NCBI RefSeq assembly: GCF_000427095.1
Contig: NC_021487.1
Coordinates: forward strand, 3,209,241-3,273,240
DNA: 64,000 bases
Direction of reading: 5' to 3'
Origin: Chthonomonas calidirosea T49
GTDB taxonomy: Bacteria > Armatimonadota > Chthonomonadetes > Chthonomonadales > Chthonomonadaceae
The notes beneath the pieces were generated by a model. It had not been told where the DNA came from. It searched no databases and saw only the letters and a program-made list of their open reading frames with translations. Positions 8,663-18,976 of this stretch are shown here, piece after piece (within the stretch, counting starts at the first letter, position 1; each line of letters starts with the position of its first letter). Made by a program: the position numbers and the translations under genes.

Positions 8663-9889
8663 ATGGAGACAATCGGTTGCGCTCGGCCAGAGGAGCTAGA
8701 CGCCGTATTGCACGTAATGTGCAAAGCGTTTGGGATGAACTTTGCCGTAGCGCGACCGATCTTTTACGCCGATCCTCACATAGCGCCAGAGAACAAGTTG
8801 GTGGTGCGCAAAGCGGGGCAGGTGGTCAGCTGCCTAAGTCTGTCGGAGCATCTCTGCTGGATAGGGCAGGCGCAGGTGAAGCTTGCCGGTATTGCTGGGG
8901 TGGCCACATTGCCGGAATTTCAACGCCAAGGCTTAGCGACTCGGTTACTGAACTTTGCCTACGATACGCTGAAGGAACGGGGGTTTGCCTTGGCTGCCCT
9001 CCTGCCTCTTAACGCCCTCTACTACCAAAGGCGGGGCTGGGAAACGATCGGTTGCGCCACCTGTTTTCAGATAGACCGACAGGCGTTGCCGCCAGCCCCG
9101 GCAAGCAGGGGACTTCGGAAGGTTGAAGTGAACGATGCGGAGTTGCTGGCAGCGACCTTCCCTTCCGTAGCAGCGGGAAAAACTTTGCGCCTGCAGCGCG
9201 ACGCGTTGCGCTGGCGCCGCCTCATTGAGCGACTTCCCGGTGGGTACCTTTATTTCGACGAGTTGGGGCGACTGAAGGGATGGCTGTTTTATGACTATCG
9301 CTTGGGAAGCGTGGAAATAGGGGCGCAGCGTGCAAGACTACCTACTCTGCAGATCCAAGAGCTTTATGCGCCAACGCCCGAGGCACAAAGCGCCTTCATA
9401 GGATATTTAGCGCGTCAGCGCCGCACGGAGATAGTTGAATACTCCACCACTCACCATGAGCTAGCCGAAAGCGGTTTAGCGCCTTACGTTAAGTCGCAAG
9501 AGCGGGCGCTCAACTGTATGGCGCGCGTTATTCGCTTCGACCAGGTGCTGGAGGCCTTAAAGGCAAATTGGGACGCCGTAAGAAGCGATTTTCCGTTGGC
9601 TCTAAAGCTGTACGACCCCTATCCGCAGCCCTCCATGCAGTATGTGGAGCTACATCTGAATGGCGCTACGAGTGTTGTTAAGAGCATATCGGAAGAGAGG
9701 TACGAGCAACATCGGCAACGTGCAGTGGGCACGGCTCAAAGTTGGGTGCAGGTGCTTGTAGGCACGACGGGTGCTTTGCAGGCCTGCGAGGAGGGGAGAT
9801 TGTCGCCTTCCAACCCAGAGACCCAAGCGCTTTTAGGGCAGATGTTTCCTCCACGCCATCCCTATCTGTCCCCACTGGACAATTTCTAA
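8663..9889 (+). CDS. GNAT N-acetyltransferase, Eis-like
   Basis: 408 residues in three parts as in the Eis family: an N-terminal GNAT domain (acetyl-CoA motif A VATLPEFQRQGLATRLL at about 90-106, then LLPLNALYYQRRGWETIG), a second degenerate GNAT-like half, and a C-terminal SCP2-like segment beginning near the ALNCMARVIRFDQVL stretch. Eis-type enzymes acetylate amines on small molecules or peptides, including aminoglycosides; the substrate here cannot be read from sequence. It starts 17 bp after the SGNH hydrolase stop, so the two may share a transcript. Confidence 0.85.
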   Translation: METIGCARPEELDAVLHVMCKAFGMNFAVARPIFYADPHIAPENKLVVRKAGQVVSCLSLSEHLCWIGQAQVKLAGIAGVATLPEFQRQGLATRLLNFAYDTLKERGFALAALLPLNALYYQRRGWETIGCATCFQIDRQALPPAPASRGLRKVEVNDAELLAATFPSVAAGKTLRLQRDALRWRRLIERLPGGYLYFDELGRLKGWLFYDYRLGSVEIGAQRARLPTLQIQELYAPTPEAQSAFIGYLARQRRTEIVEYSTTHHELAESGLAPYVKSQERALNCMARVIRFDQVLEALKANWDAVRSDFPLALKLYDPYPQPSMQYVELHLNGATSVVKSISEERYEQHRQRAVGTAQSWVQVLVGTTGALQACEEGRLSPSNPETQALLGQMFPPRHPYLSPLDNF

Positions 9890-9919
9890 AGCGGGCTTCC
9901 TTATCTCGATAAGCAAAAG

Positions 9920-9948
9920 GCCCAGGCTCTCAACACGAAAGCCTGGGC
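9920..9948 (-). terminator. Intrinsic terminator downstream of the class II aldolase
   Basis: A 9-bp GC-rich stem (9920-9928 with 9940-9948, 11-nt loop). On the minus strand it is followed by CTTTTGCTT, 31 bp beyond the aldolase stop. It may also help stop the convergent acetyltransferase transcript. Confidence 0.7.
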
Positions 9949-9979
9949 GGGGATGTCTACGGGAAATGGGTCGTTGCTG

Positions 9980-10948
9980 TTAACGCACGACCGCGAGACT
10001 AGAAAGCGCGTGATCCCGTGCAGCCTCAAGCTGTCCGGCTGAACCAAGCAACTGGTTGCGGCTTACAATGAATTTGGCATATTCCGCCATAAAGATTTTG
10101 CCGGGGCCGCGAAGGTCGAACTCGGCGGGATGGTCTCGGAAATACTCGCGGTGCACGCGCGTCCAAACCAAACGCCCATCGGTATCTATGTTGATTTTAC
10201 AGACACCCAGTTTCGCTGCGGGCAGATACTGATTTGGGTCTACCCCTTTGCTCCCTTTAATGCAACCGCCCGCTGCGTTAATACGGTCTACCTCCTCTTG
10301 CGGAACCGAGGAGGAGCCATGCATGACGAGGGGAAAGCCGGGAAGCCGCTTTTGAATTTCCGCAAGTCGGTCGAAACGGATGGTTTGGGAGCCGGAGAAT
10401 TTGTAGGCGCCGTGGCTCGTTCCGATAGCGCAGGCCAAGGAATCGCAGCCGGTGCGCTTTACGAACTCATAGGCTTCATCGGGATCGGTAAGGCAGGCGT
10501 TCTTTTCATCTACTTTCACATCCTCTTCAACCCCGCCCAGCATTCCTAGCTCCGCTTCCACGGAGATACCGCGGCGGTGGGCAGCTTCCACTACCCGTCG
10601 GGTGATCTCCACGTTCTCTTCAAAAGGATGATGGGAAGCATCTATCATCACCGAGGAGTAGAAACCGCTTTCGATGCAGTCGTAAGCCGTCTGTTCGTCG
10701 CCATGATCGAGGTGAACGGCGAAGAGGGCTTCGGGGAATATCTCGTCCGCCGCACGAATAATGGCTTCGAGCATCCGCTTATCGGTATAAGAGCGAGCCC
10801 CTTTGCTGATTTGGATGATGAACGGAGCCTGCGATTCGATGCAGCCGCGGAAAAGCCCCATAGCCTGCTCGAGGTTGTTGATGTTGTAGGCGCCGAGGGC
10901 ATATTTGCCGTAGGCATGCTCAAACAGCACTTTGGTGGGAACGATCAT
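9980..10948 (-). CDS. fba: Class II fructose-bisphosphate aldolase
   Basis: 322 residues of the zinc-dependent class II aldolase family. Visible motifs are AYNINNLEQ, the zinc-binding HLDHGD, the glutamate region EAELGMLGG, GTSHGAYKF, and the phosphate/potassium loop VMHGSSSVP. It cleaves fructose-1,6-bisphosphate to DHAP and glyceraldehyde-3-phosphate in glycolysis and gluconeogenesis. The DHGD and SHGAY motifs fit the fructose-bisphosphate or tagatose-bisphosphate subgroup; glycolysis is the likeliest role. ATG at 10948, with AGGAGG at 10960-10965 and a consensus promoter about 150 bp upstream, giving a long leader. Monocistronic, with its own terminator. Confidence 0.95.
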   Translation of the reverse strand: MIVPTKVLFEHAYGKYALGAYNINNLEQAMGLFRGCIESQAPFIIQISKGARSYTDKRMLEAIIRAADEIFPEALFAVHLDHGDEQTAYDCIESGFYSSVMIDASHHPFEENVEITRRVVEAAHRRGISVEAELGMLGGVEEDVKVDEKNACLTDPDEAYEFVKRTGCDSLACAIGTSHGAYKFSGSQTIRFDRLAEIQKRLPGFPLVMHGSSSVPQEEVDRINAAGGCIKGSKGVDPNQYLPAAKLGVCKINIDTDGRLVWTRVHREYFRDHPAEFDLRGPGKIFMAEYAKFIVSRNQLLGSAGQLEAARDHALSSLAVVR

Positions 10949-11103
10949 GAACTAGGTATCCTCCTATCAAGACATCTCTTGCGGAGCGAGCCGCGTTCTC
11001 TGCTCGCGGGCCTTGCGCCATTGCAAGTGGGCGCGCATCAAAATGAGTCTAGCATGACAAGCTCGTTCCGTTGCTGTCGTAGCAACTTGTGCAAGGGAAT
11101 CTA

Positions 11104-11132
11104 AGTATAGCCTCTACAGTTAAAAATGTCAA
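11104..11132 (-). promoter_or_regulatory. Consensus sigma-70 promoter for fba
   Basis: On the minus strand, TTGACA (11127-11132), a 17-bp spacer and TATACT (11104-11109). The predicted start near 11097 leaves a leader of about 150 nt before the aldolase ATG. Confidence 0.85.
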
Positions 11133-11224
11133 GCCCGTTCAATCGCAAGCGTTTCTAGGGATAGGAGGATACGCTGGGCACTAGGACGCTGTCCCTTTCA
11201 ATGACAGTGAAGGGAGCCCGCCGA

Positions 11225-11245
11225 GGGCAGCCAACATGGCTGCCC
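11225..11245. terminator. Hairpin just beyond hslU
   Basis: GGGCAGCC (11225-11232), a 5-nt loop, and GGCTGCCC (11238-11245), 5 bp past the hslU stop. There is no T-run on the minus strand, so it would be an imperfect terminator or a 3-prime stabilising stem. Confidence 0.45.
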
Positions 11246-11249
11246 TTCT

Positions 11250-12740
11250 TCAAAGAATGTAACGGCTGAGATCTTCGTTTTGCACGATGTCCATAAGGCG
11301 TTCGCGCACATACGCAGCATCAATGGTGATCTGTTTTTCTGGCAGGTCGGGTGCACGGAAGGAGATATCTTCTAGAACGCGCTCCATGATGGTATGAAGG
11401 CGACGCGCCCCAATGTTTTCGCTGCGCCGATTCACTTCGGCGGCCATTTTAGCGATCTCGGCAATGGCGTCGTCGGTGAACTCCACGGTGATGCCTTCGG
11501 TGGCCATAAGGGCCTTGTATTGGCGCACAAGGGCGTTCCGTGGCTCCGTTAGGATGCGCTTATAGTCCTCCTCATTCAGGCTCTCTAGCTCAACACGAAT
11601 GGGCAGACGACCTTGCAGCTCTGGGATGAGATCGGAGGGACGCGCCACATGGAAAGCTCCGGCGGCTATGAAGAGAATGTGGTCGGTACGCACAGGGCCG
11701 TACTTTGTGTTGACTGTAGAGCCTTCTATAATGGGCAGAATATCTCGCTGCACCCCTTCTCGCGAGACATCCGGGCCGCCTTGTGAAGCTCGCCCTGTGG
11801 AGGCGATCTTATCTATCTCATCCACAAAGATGATACCGCTCTGCTCCGTGCGCTCGATGGCTTCGCGCACAACGGCCTCTCGGTCTACTAAGGCCTGCGC
11901 CTCCTCTTGCGCGAAGATCTGTTTCGCCTCGGCAATGGTCACTTGGCGTTGTTTGTGGCGTCGGGGCATGATCTTCCCAAGCGCGCTTTGGAGGTCTATC
12001 TCCTCCATGCCCTGCGGGGAAAATATCTGCATGAAGGGAGGGCCTTGCGATTCCTCAACCTCAATGGTGATCATCTCGTTATCGCGGGCGCCAGAGGCGA
12101 CCTGTTGGCGCAGCACCTCGCGAATGCGCTCGATTCGCTTTAGATCGCGCTCTTCTTCGGAGGAGGTTTCCGACGATGTTTCCGGTGAGGCGGTAGAAGG
12201 GGATGGGGCGGAGCGGGCACCGGTTTGCGCACCGCTGAACCATTCGCTGAACATGCGGCGCACGTCGGCAGCGATATCCTCTGCCTGTTTGGTGGCACGT
12301 CGCTTGGCGCTGGGTAGGGGTTGCAAGATGTCCACAATGCGCTCTACGGCGCGCTCCATGGCCTTCTCCTGCACCTCTGCCATCTTTTCCGCTTCCACCA
12401 TGCGCATCGCAACCTGAACCAGATCACGTATCATCGAGTCGACGTCGCGTCCTACATAGCCCACTTCGGTAAACTTGGTGGCCTCCACTTTAATGAAAGG
12501 TGCGCGCGCTAGGGTGGCGAGCCGGCGGGCGATCTCTGTTTTCCCAACCCCGGTGGGGCCGATCATCAGAATGTTTTTGGGAATGACCTCATCCCGAAGC
12601 TCGGGTGGGAGAAGGCGGCGACGATAGCGGTTACGCAACGCAATCGCCACGGCGCGTTTCGCCTTCTGCTGCCCAACAATGTAGCGGTCAAGCTCCTCAA
12701 CGATCTGTGCCGGGGTTAAATCTTCCACGATATCGGGCAT
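11250..12740 (-). CDS. hslU: HslU, ATPase subunit of the HslUV (ClpYQ) protease
   Basis: 496 residues. HslU is an AAA+ unfoldase that feeds substrates to the HslV peptidase in the cytoplasm. Visible are the family start [20 protein letters not shown], Walker A GPTGVGKT (61-68), the pore motif GYVGRDV, Walker [12 protein letters not shown] near 300, the sensor and arginine-finger region with GRLPIRVEL, and the C-terminal tail ending RYIL that docks into HslV. It is about 40-50 residues longer than typical; the extra length is a Ser/Thr/Pro-rich insert in the I domain (about 165-190). HslV is normally next door, but no hslV is in the flanks seen here. Confidence 0.95.
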   Translation of the reverse strand: MPDIVEDLTPAQIVEELDRYIVGQQKAKRAVAIALRNRYRRRLLPPELRDEVIPKNILMIGPTGVGKTEIARRLATLARAPFIKVEATKFTEVGYVGRDVDSMIRDLVQVAMRMVEAEKMAEVQEKAMERAVERIVDILQPLPSAKRRATKQAEDIAADVRRMFSEWFSGAQTGARSAPSPSTASPETSSETSSEEERDLKRIERIREVLRQQVASGARDNEMITIEVEESQGPPFMQIFSPQGMEEIDLQSALGKIMPRRHKQRQVTIAEAKQIFAQEEAQALVDREAVVREAIERTEQSGIIFVDEIDKIASTGRASQGGPDVSREGVQRDILPIIEGSTVNTKYGPVRTDHILFIAAGAFHVARPSDLIPELQGRLPIRVELESLNEEDYKRILTEPRNALVRQYKALMATEGITVEFTDDAIAEIAKMAAEVNRRSENIGARRLHTIMERVLEDISFRAPDLPEKQITIDAAYVRERLMDIVQNEDLSRYIL

Positions 12741-12975
12741 AATCTCTTTTTTCCTCTATTAGATTTCGGGTAGTTGATGTGTACGCAACAAGGATAGCCC
12801 TGCAACGACGAGTGACCTGTTGCCTAATATTATACGCGAAGCGAAGAGGCGATTTACCCCATCGAGCAGGAAGACGCTGCCGTTCCAGCGAATAGTAAAC
12901 CAAAAATACGCGTCGCTGGAGTTCGCTTTGACACAACGCCTAGAAGCCCAGATATTGCAGGAGGTCGCTCTTCTC

Positions 12976-14526
12976 TTGCGAGAAGAGGACGACGTTGCCG
13001 TGGCACGCCGATCATTAGAGAAAGGAACCCCGATCGTGCATGAGGCGCGGACGTTCCTGTTGCGAGATGACATTCCGGCGGGGCATAAACTTGCTGTGAG
13101 AGACCACCGAGTGGGTGAGCCGTTGCGCAAATATGGGCAGATCATCGGGTTTGCCACCGCAGATATCGCCCAAGGCGATTGGGTGCACACCCACAACCTC
13201 GGCTTTGGGAAAGGGGAAGGAAGCGGCGAAACCGCATTGCAACTGCCTCTCGAATTTTGTACCGAGGTGCCGACGGTTGACTACGTGGGAGAAGCGGAGC
13301 GACGTTCGTTCAGGGGGTATCGCCGTGCCGATGGGCGTGTGGGCACGAGAAACTATGTGGCCATCATCTCCACGGTGAACTGCTCCGCCTCCACCGTGCG
13401 TGCCATTGCCGACCACTTTCGAGGCGAAGCCTTACACGATTTTCCGGAAGTGGATGGGGTCATTCCACTTATCCATAAAAGTGGCTGCGGGCAACATTTG
13501 GGCGGCGAAGACTACAAGCAGCTGCAGCGCACTTTGGCCGGGTTTGCGAACCATCCCAACGTGGGCGGATGCCTTTTGGTGGGGTTGGGATGTGAAGTGA
13601 ATCAGCCGGACGCGTTGGTGCAAAACACAGGGCTTGTGCCCGCTGGCCAGATCGCGATAGGCCATGTAGAGCCACCCCCCATTTTCGTTATTCAAGAGAC
13701 GGGAGGGGTGCGTAAAACCACTCAAGCCGGCGTAGAAGCCACCCTCAAGTTGCTACGTCGCGCCAATCAGGCTCGCCGAACCGACTGCCCAGTTTCCGAG
13801 CTGATCGTTGGAACCAACTGTGGCGGCAGCGACGGCAACTCAGGCATTACCGCAAACCCCGCGTTGGGCTTGGCTGGAGACATGTTCGTGCGTCAAGGGG
13901 CCGGTTGGGTGCTGGCGGAGACCACGGAGACCTACGGGGCGGAGCACCTATTGACGCGACGGGCGGTCACTAGAGAGGTCGCCGAGAAGCTTGTGGCCCT
14001 CATGCGTTGGTGGGAATGGTATACCGGTGTCTGGGGGGCGACCATAGATGCGAACCCCACTCCCGGCAACAAAAAAGGGGGCATTACCACCATCTATGAA
14101 AAATCGCTTGGCGCAGTGGCCAAAGCGGGCTCTACGCCGCTTGTGGAAGTCTATCCCTATGCGGCCCGCATCACCAAAAAGGGGCTTACTTTCATGGATA
14201 CGCCGGGCTACGACCCCGTTTCTGTCACCGGTTTGGTGGCCGGTGGTTGTAACCTCATCGCCTTCACGACTGGGCGAGGTTCATGTCTTGGGTTTAAGCC
14301 GACTCCCGTTCTCAAAATCGCCTCGAATACAGCGCTATATGAACGTATGCAGGAGGATATGGATATCAACGCTGGAGCGATCCTCGATGGCGTTCCCATG
14401 GAGGATGTGGCGCGCGAAATCTTCGAGGCGTTGATCGCTGTAGCTAGCGGTAAGAAGACGAAAAGTGAGCTGCAAGGGCTTGGCGAGGAGGAGTTTGCGC
14501 CCTGGACTTTAGGGCCGGTGATGTAG
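12976..14526 (+). CDS. uxaA: UxaA-family sugar-acid dehydratase (altronate dehydratase type)
   Basis: About 516 residues: an N-terminal SAF domain (DVAVARRSLEKG to GKGEGSGE) and a large galactarate/altronate dehydratase C domain. Motifs: GRVGTRNYVAIISTVNCSA, IPLIHKSGCGQ, the cysteine-bearing VGLGCEVNQ and VGTNCGGSDGNSGITANPA, then TTGRGSCLGFKP. UxaA dehydrates D-altronate to 2-keto-3-deoxygluconate in hexuronate catabolism; related members act on galactarate or other sugar acids. The frame is open from 12820, but the family homology begins near REEDDVAVA, and a TTG at 12976 has AGGAGGT at 12959-12965, so I take that start. It is followed closely by a secreted glycosidase, consistent with plant polysaccharide use. 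Confidence 0.9.
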   Translation: MREEDDVAVARRSLEKGTPIVHEARTFLLRDDIPAGHKLAVRDHRVGEPLRKYGQIIGFATADIAQGDWVHTHNLGFGKGEGSGETALQLPLEFCTEVPTVDYVGEAERRSFRGYRRADGRVGTRNYVAIISTVNCSASTVRAIADHFRGEALHDFPEVDGVIPLIHKSGCGQHLGGEDYKQLQRTLAGFANHPNVGGCLLVGLGCEVNQPDALVQNTGLVPAGQIAIGHVEPPPIFVIQETGGVRKTTQAGVEATLKLLRRANQARRTDCPVSELIVGTNCGGSDGNSGITANPALGLAGDMFVRQGAGWVLAETTETYGAEHLLTRRAVTREVAEKLVALMRWWEWYTGVWGATIDANPTPGNKKGGITTIYEKSLGAVAKAGSTPLVEVYPYAARITKKGLTFMDTPGYDPVSVTGLVAGGCNLIAFTTGRGSCLGFKPTPVLKIASNTALYERMQEDMDINAGAILDGVPMEDVAREIFEALIAVASGKKTKSELQGLGEEEFAPWTLGPVM

Positions 14527-14548
14527 GCTAGCATGGAGAAAGGATGTT

Positions 14549-16849
14549 ATGGGTATGAACCGATCGCAAAAGAATATAGCTTTGCTCATAGGGGCTTTAT
14601 GCCTCTGCTGCTTCCCGCTCACTGCCAAAGCCATTGCGTTGAAGGCAGCGACGCCTAACCGCACCGAGGTGCCTTGTTATGAAAAGTATGAGCTAACACT
14701 CGACCTTCATACCGACGCTAAAAACCCTTTCGACCCCGATGAGATCGATGTAGAGGCCGATTTCACAGGGCCGCAAGGTCTGCATTTCCGTGTGCCCGGT
14801 TTTCTCTACCAGCCCTTTACCACCCGAATGCAGGGGAATGAAGAGCAGATGGTGCCCACCGGCGCTCCTGTGTGGATGGTGCGTTTTGCACCGAACCGTG
14901 TGGGACGGTGGACCTGCCGAATCTCCGCGCACGATGCCTCGGGCACGGTCGTCCTGCCGTTGCTTCACTTTACCTGCGTGCCCTCAAGCTCGCCGGGATT
15001 CATCCGCCGCGATCCGCACAATCCTTTTCTCTTTGCCTACTCCAACGGCAAGCCCTATTTCCCTGTGGGAGAGGACATGTGCTGGGCGGGTTCTGGCGGT
15101 TCCACCGAGTTTAACCGCTGGCTGGCCGATCTTAGCGCCCATGGAGGGAACTGGATTCGGCTTTGGATGTTTCATTGGCATCATACCGACATCGAATGGA
15201 GCGGCCCGCCGCCAGGAGAGGGGGAGGATCGTTTTATAGGAACGCACGGTTTGGGCTACTACGCGCTCGATAACGCCTGGATGGTGGATAGAATTCTCGA
15301 TCTGGCTGCGAAGTACCATGTGAACGTCATGCTCTGCTTGGGCACCTATGGCGAGTTCACAACCGGAGGCTACTTTAATGAAGGCATGTGGGCCCAAAAC
15401 CCCTACAACGCTGCCAACGGCGGCCCCTGTCAAAAACCAGACGACTTTTGGACCAACCCCATAGCACAAAAGTACTATCAGCAGCGCTTGCGCTATCTAG
15501 CGGCACGCTACGGTTGGCGAACGAATCTCTTCGGATGGGAGTTTTGGAACGAGGCCAACCCACCCGCCAGCTGGGTGCAGATGATGGGCGATTATCTCAA
15601 AGGAATGGGACCCGACGCAGGCCACCCCGCCGATCCCTACCGTCATCTCGTTAGCACCACCTACGGAAACCCGGCCATCTGGCAGCTGCCGGAAGTGGAT
15701 TTTACAATGACGCATAACTACGGCACCGGAAATATCCCCGATTGGGCGCCGGTGGTACATACGGACGCCCTTGAAAATCGAAAATACGGCAAACCGCATT
15801 TTATGGCCGAGTTCGGCATAGACTGGCGATCGTCTGATGCAAAATACGACCCAGAAGGCAAAGGAGTAAACCTCCACAACGCGCTATGGTCTTCCATCGT
15901 ATCTGGCGACGCCGCTACCGCCATGATCTGGTGGTGGAACAATTATGTTGCCCCGAAGCACCTCTACTCTCTGTTCGACGCGCCCGCCAAGTTCATCGCT
16001 TCGGTACCGTGGCAAGAGGGCACTTGGCAGCCAGCAAATTGCGATCAACCACAAACATTGGGACAAAAGCCCGTTTTTTACGATGCCGTCTTCACGCCGC
16101 AACTTGGTTGGGAACGTTCAGCGGAGAACTTTACGCTGACATCGGCAGGCACGGTGATAGGGGGCGCCTTGCCAACGTATCTCTTTAGCCCAGGTAAGCC
16201 CGATCTACGAAGCGTTCCCACCTTCCATGTGCATTTCAGCCGGCCGGGGCGATTCGTCCTTCACATCTACCAAGTTTCCAATTTCGCCAATCTACGCGTG
16301 CTCCTCGATGGCAAACCCGTGGCGGAGTTCGATCTACCTGCTGCCCCGCCCAAAAACGGACAAAAGCCAGAGTATAAGGAGACGCAGTTTGAGCCTCAGT
16401 ACAACATCTATTTGGCCACTTACGACAAAGACTACGGTATCGAGGTGCCTGCCGGAGATCATACGATTACTCTGGACGTTGTGGATGGTGACTGGCTAAG
16501 CCTCCACTCCATGATACTGACCAACTACCTCGATGGGCACTATGCCCCGCTAGATTGCTATGCGCTTACCAACGGCAAAATGGCGCTGCTATGGGTTCAG
16601 AACAAGGCCTATAACTGGTTGAACGTCTATGAGAACCACCCCATTCCGCCTGTGGAGGCCACAACCACAGTGCTGCACGGGCTACCGAATGGGCGCTATC
16701 AGGTGCAGTGGTGGGATACCATAACCGGCAAGATAACGGGTACGACCGAAGTTCTTTGCCACGATGGCCGACTTTCTCTCTCGCTCCCGTCCATAGCGAC
16801 CGATCGGGCCGCCAAGATACTGCCCCTCAACACCACGGCTCATCGCTAA
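14549..16849 (+). CDS. Secreted glycoside hydrolase-like protein with N-terminal DUF5060-type domain
   Basis: 766 residues with a signal peptide (hydrophobic core about 9-23, AKA near 28). An immunoglobulin-like DUF5060-type domain (about 33-145; PCYEKYELTLDL, AP-WMVRFAPNRVGRWTCRI) precedes a TIM-barrel of the GH5/apiosidase-like clan (about 150-500) with candidate acid/base Glu335 in WEFWNEANP and nucleophile Glu421 in HFMAEFGID. A C-terminal beta-rich region (about 545-755) resembles a carbohydrate-binding module. It would hydrolyse a plant or microbial polysaccharide outside the cell; the exact linkage is not clear. ATG at 14549 after GAGAAAGGATG, 22 bp past the UxaA-type gene, so probably one transcript. 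Confidence 0.85.
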   Translation: MGMNRSQKNIALLIGALCLCCFPLTAKAIALKAATPNRTEVPCYEKYELTLDLHTDAKNPFDPDEIDVEADFTGPQGLHFRVPGFLYQPFTTRMQGNEEQMVPTGAPVWMVRFAPNRVGRWTCRISAHDASGTVVLPLLHFTCVPSSSPGFIRRDPHNPFLFAYSNGKPYFPVGEDMCWAGSGGSTEFNRWLADLSAHGGNWIRLWMFHWHHTDIEWSGPPPGEGEDRFIGTHGLGYYALDNAWMVDRILDLAAKYHVNVMLCLGTYGEFTTGGYFNEGMWAQNPYNAANGGPCQKPDDFWTNPIAQKYYQQRLRYLAARYGWRTNLFGWEFWNEANPPASWVQMMGDYLKGMGPDAGHPADPYRHLVSTTYGNPAIWQLPEVDFTMTHNYGTGNIPDWAPVVHTDALENRKYGKPHFMAEFGIDWRSSDAKYDPEGKGVNLHNALWSSIVSGDAATAMIWWWNNYVAPKHLYSLFDAPAKFIASVPWQEGTWQPANCDQPQTLGQKPVFYDAVFTPQLGWERSAENFTLTSAGTVIGGALPTYLFSPGKPDLRSVPTFHVHFSRPGRFVLHIYQVSNFANLRVLLDGKPVAEFDLPAAPPKNGQKPEYKETQFEPQYNIYLATYDKDYGIEVPAGDHTITLDVVDGDWLSLHSMILTNYLDGHYAPLDCYALTNGKMALLWVQNKAYNWLNVYENHPIPPVEATTTVLHGLPNGRYQVQWWDTITGKITGTTEVLCHDGRLSLSLPSIATDRAAKILPLNTTAHR

Positions 16850-16877
16850 AAGGTCTACCAGCGTTAGCTGGTAGACC
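16848..16877 (-). terminator. Strong intrinsic terminator after leuD
   Basis: An 11-bp perfect stem (16852-16862 with 16867-16877, loop GTTA). On the minus strand it is followed by TTTT, 35 bp beyond the leuD stop. The convergent glycosidase gene ends in the same place and may use the stem too. Confidence 0.85.
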
Positions 16878-16911
16878 CCAACAAGCCGTTTCTGTTGTCC
16901 TCTGCGTCTCT

Positions 16912-17550
16912 CTAAGAGACGCCGCTCTCTTGCGCTTCTGCTGCCACACCACGAAGCCAAGTAGGGCGGCGCTTCTCGAAGGCCGCGATATCGGCTTCGT
17001 GCTGAAGGGTAAGCCCGATGTCGTCCAGACCATGCAGCAGGCAGTGCCGTCGGAAGGGGTCAATTTCGAAGGTTGCGCTGAACCCCTCCTCGTCGGAAAC
17101 CGTTTGGGCTTCGAGGTCTACGGTTAGCCGATAGCCCGGACGCTCTTCGGCGATACGCAAGAGTTGGGCGACCGTCTCTTCGGGAAGGCGAACGGGCAGA
17201 AGGCCATTCTGAAAGCAGTTGTTGTAGAAAATGTCGGCGAAGGAAGGTGCAATGATGGCCCGGAACCCGTAGTCCATAAGCGCCCACGGGGCGTGTTCAC
17301 GAGAGGAGCCGCATCCAAAGTTCCTTCCGGTTACCAAAATCGTAGCGCCCTGATAAGCTGGGGCATTAAGCACGAAGTTGGGGTCTGGCGTCTTTCCATC
17401 CGGCAGGTAGCGCCAATCGTAAAACAGAAACTGTCCAAAGCCTGTTCGCTCGATGCGCTTGAGGAACTGCTTTGGGATAATCTGGTCGGTATCCACGTTA
17501 ACCCGATTCAGCGGGGCCACAACTCCCGTTACTTTGCGAAAAGGTTGCAT
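16912..17550 (-). CDS. leuD: 3-isopropylmalate dehydratase small subunit
   Basis: 212 residues, typical length. LeuD is the swivel subunit that with LeuC isomerises 2-isopropylmalate to 3-isopropylmalate in leucine biosynthesis. Signature stretches are [16 protein letters not shown], the substrate loop [17 protein letters not shown], and [18 protein letters not shown]. It begins 6 bp after the leuC stop and is the last gene of the operon, followed by a strong terminator. Confidence 0.97.
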   Translation of the reverse strand: MQPFRKVTGVVAPLNRVNVDTDQIIPKQFLKRIERTGFGQFLFYDWRYLPDGKTPDPNFVLNAPAYQGATILVTGRNFGCGSSREHAPWALMDYGFRAIIAPSFADIFYNNCFQNGLLPVRLPEETVAQLLRIAEERPGYRLTVDLEAQTVSDEEGFSATFEIDPFRRHCLLHGLDDIGLTLQHEADIAAFEKRRPTWLRGVAAEAQESGVS

Positions 17551-17556
17551 CGTTTC

Positions 17557-18957
17557 CTACTCCCATTCTCTAACGTCAACGAAATGGCCGGCAATGGCAG
17601 CAGCGGCGGCCATGGCCGGGCTCACCAGATGTGTGCGACCACCCTTACCCTGTCGGCCTTCGAAGTTGCGGTTGGAGGTTGATGCGCAACGCTCACCGGG
17701 TTGGAGGATGTCTGGATTCATTCCCAAACACATGGAGCACCCGGCCTCACGCCACTCGAAGCCGGCCTCTTTGAAGATTCGGTCTAGTCCTTCTGCCTCA
17801 GCCTGCAGTTTCACTCCGGTCGAGCCGGGAACGACCATCGCGCGCACGCGCGGGTGGACTCGTTTGCCGCGCACAATTTCGGCGGCAGCGCGTAGGTCGG
17901 CAAGCCGTCCATTGGTGCAAGAGCCAATGAACACGCGGTCTATCGGAATCTCTTGAATGGGGGTGCCGGGTTGGAGGCCCATATACTCTAAGGCGCGCAC
18001 CGCTGCCCGGCGCTTTCCTTCGTCGGCAAACTGATCGGGGTCGGGAACGCAGCCCGACACGGGCACCACCATCTCTGGACTGGTGCCCCAGCTTACGTAG
18101 GGTTCAATCTGTTCGCCCTGAAGGCAGACGGTGGCATCGAATACGGCATCGGGATCGGTGGGCAGGCTTTGCCACCACGCCAGCGCCCGTTCCCATTCGG
18201 CTCCTTTTGGGGCGAAGGGGCGCCCTTCAAGCCACGCGAACGTTTTGTGGTCGGGGGCGATCATGCCGGCGCGCGCTCCGGCCTCGATGGACATGTTGCA
18301 GATGGTCATACGCCCTTCCATCGAGAGCGACTGGATGACATCCCCGCGGTATTCCACGGCATAGCCGGTTGCCCCATCGGTGCCAATTTTGCCGATGATG
18401 GCCAGAATCACGTCTTTGGCGGTGACGCCGCGGCCGAGAGTGCCGTCTACGCGAATCTCCATGGTTTTAGGGCGTTTCTGCGGCAGGCACTGTGTGGCCA
18501 GCACGTGTTCCACCTCGCTGGTGCCAATGCCGAAGGCAAGGGCGCCAAACGCGCCGTGCGTACTGGTGTGGCTGTCGCCGCACACAATCGTCATGCCGGG
18601 TTGCGTAAGACCTAGCTCCGGCCCGATCACGTGAACGATGCCTTGACGACGGCTGTGAATGCCGTAGAGGGTAATGCCAAACTCCTTACAGTTCCGCTCC
18701 AAAGTCTCCATCTGGGCGCGAGAGATGGGGTCGGCCACGGGCAGGTTGCGATCGGTGGTTGGCACATTATGATCCATCGTCGCCACGGTGAGATCGGGAC
18801 GACGCACTTTTCGTCCGGCCAATCGCAGACCTTCAAAAGCCTGCGGAGAGGTCACTTCATGGACGAGATGTAGGTCAATATAGAGCAGCGTCGGCTCTCC
18901 CTCGGCCTCTCGCACCACATGTGCTTCCCAAATTTTTTCGAACATCGTTTTTGGCAA
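17557..18957 (-). CDS. leuC: 3-isopropylmalate dehydratase large subunit
   Basis: Aconitase-family catalytic subunit. With the TTG start at 18957 it is 467 residues, matching the usual size of about 466. The start begins [15 protein letters not shown], like the family N-terminus, and follows GAGGTGAT. The open frame extends to 19113, but that part overlaps the methyltransferase gene and has no family homology. Motifs: [39 protein letters not shown], and the [4Fe-4S] cysteines in GSCTNGR and CSMCLGMN. Here the operon partner order is regulator, unknown protein, methyltransferase, leuC, leuD; other leu genes (leuA, leuB) are not in the window. Confidence 0.96.
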   Translation of the reverse strand: MPKTMFEKIWEAHVVREAEGEPTLLYIDLHLVHEVTSPQAFEGLRLAGRKVRRPDLTVATMDHNVPTTDRNLPVADPISRAQMETLERNCKEFGITLYGIHSRRQGIVHVIGPELGLTQPGMTIVCGDSHTSTHGAFGALAFGIGTSEVEHVLATQCLPQKRPKTMEIRVDGTLGRGVTAKDVILAIIGKIGTDGATGYAVEYRGDVIQSLSMEGRMTICNMSIEAGARAGMIAPDHKTFAWLEGRPFAPKGAEWERALAWWQSLPTDPDAVFDATVCLQGEQIEPYVSWGTSPEMVVPVSGCVPDPDQFADEGKRRAAVRALEYMGLQPGTPIQEIPIDRVFIGSCTNGRLADLRAAAEIVRGKRVHPRVRAMVVPGSTGVKLQAEAEGLDRIFKEAGFEWREAGCSMCLGMNPDILQPGERCASTSNRNFEGRQGKGGRTHLVSPAMAAAAAIAGHFVDVREWE

Positions 18958-18976
18958 GGCGATCACCTCACTTTCT

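Noticed and set aside
9980-10948. Class II aldolase as a tagatose-specific enzyme
   Set aside because: No tagatose or galactitol genes nearby; a general glycolytic aldolase is simpler, though specificity is not decidable from sequence.
11599-12417. 272-codon plus-strand open frame opposite hslU
   Set aside because: Fully antisense to a confident HslU gene, Ser/Arg/Met-rich, no ribosome-binding site and no domain; a shadow of a GC-rich gene.
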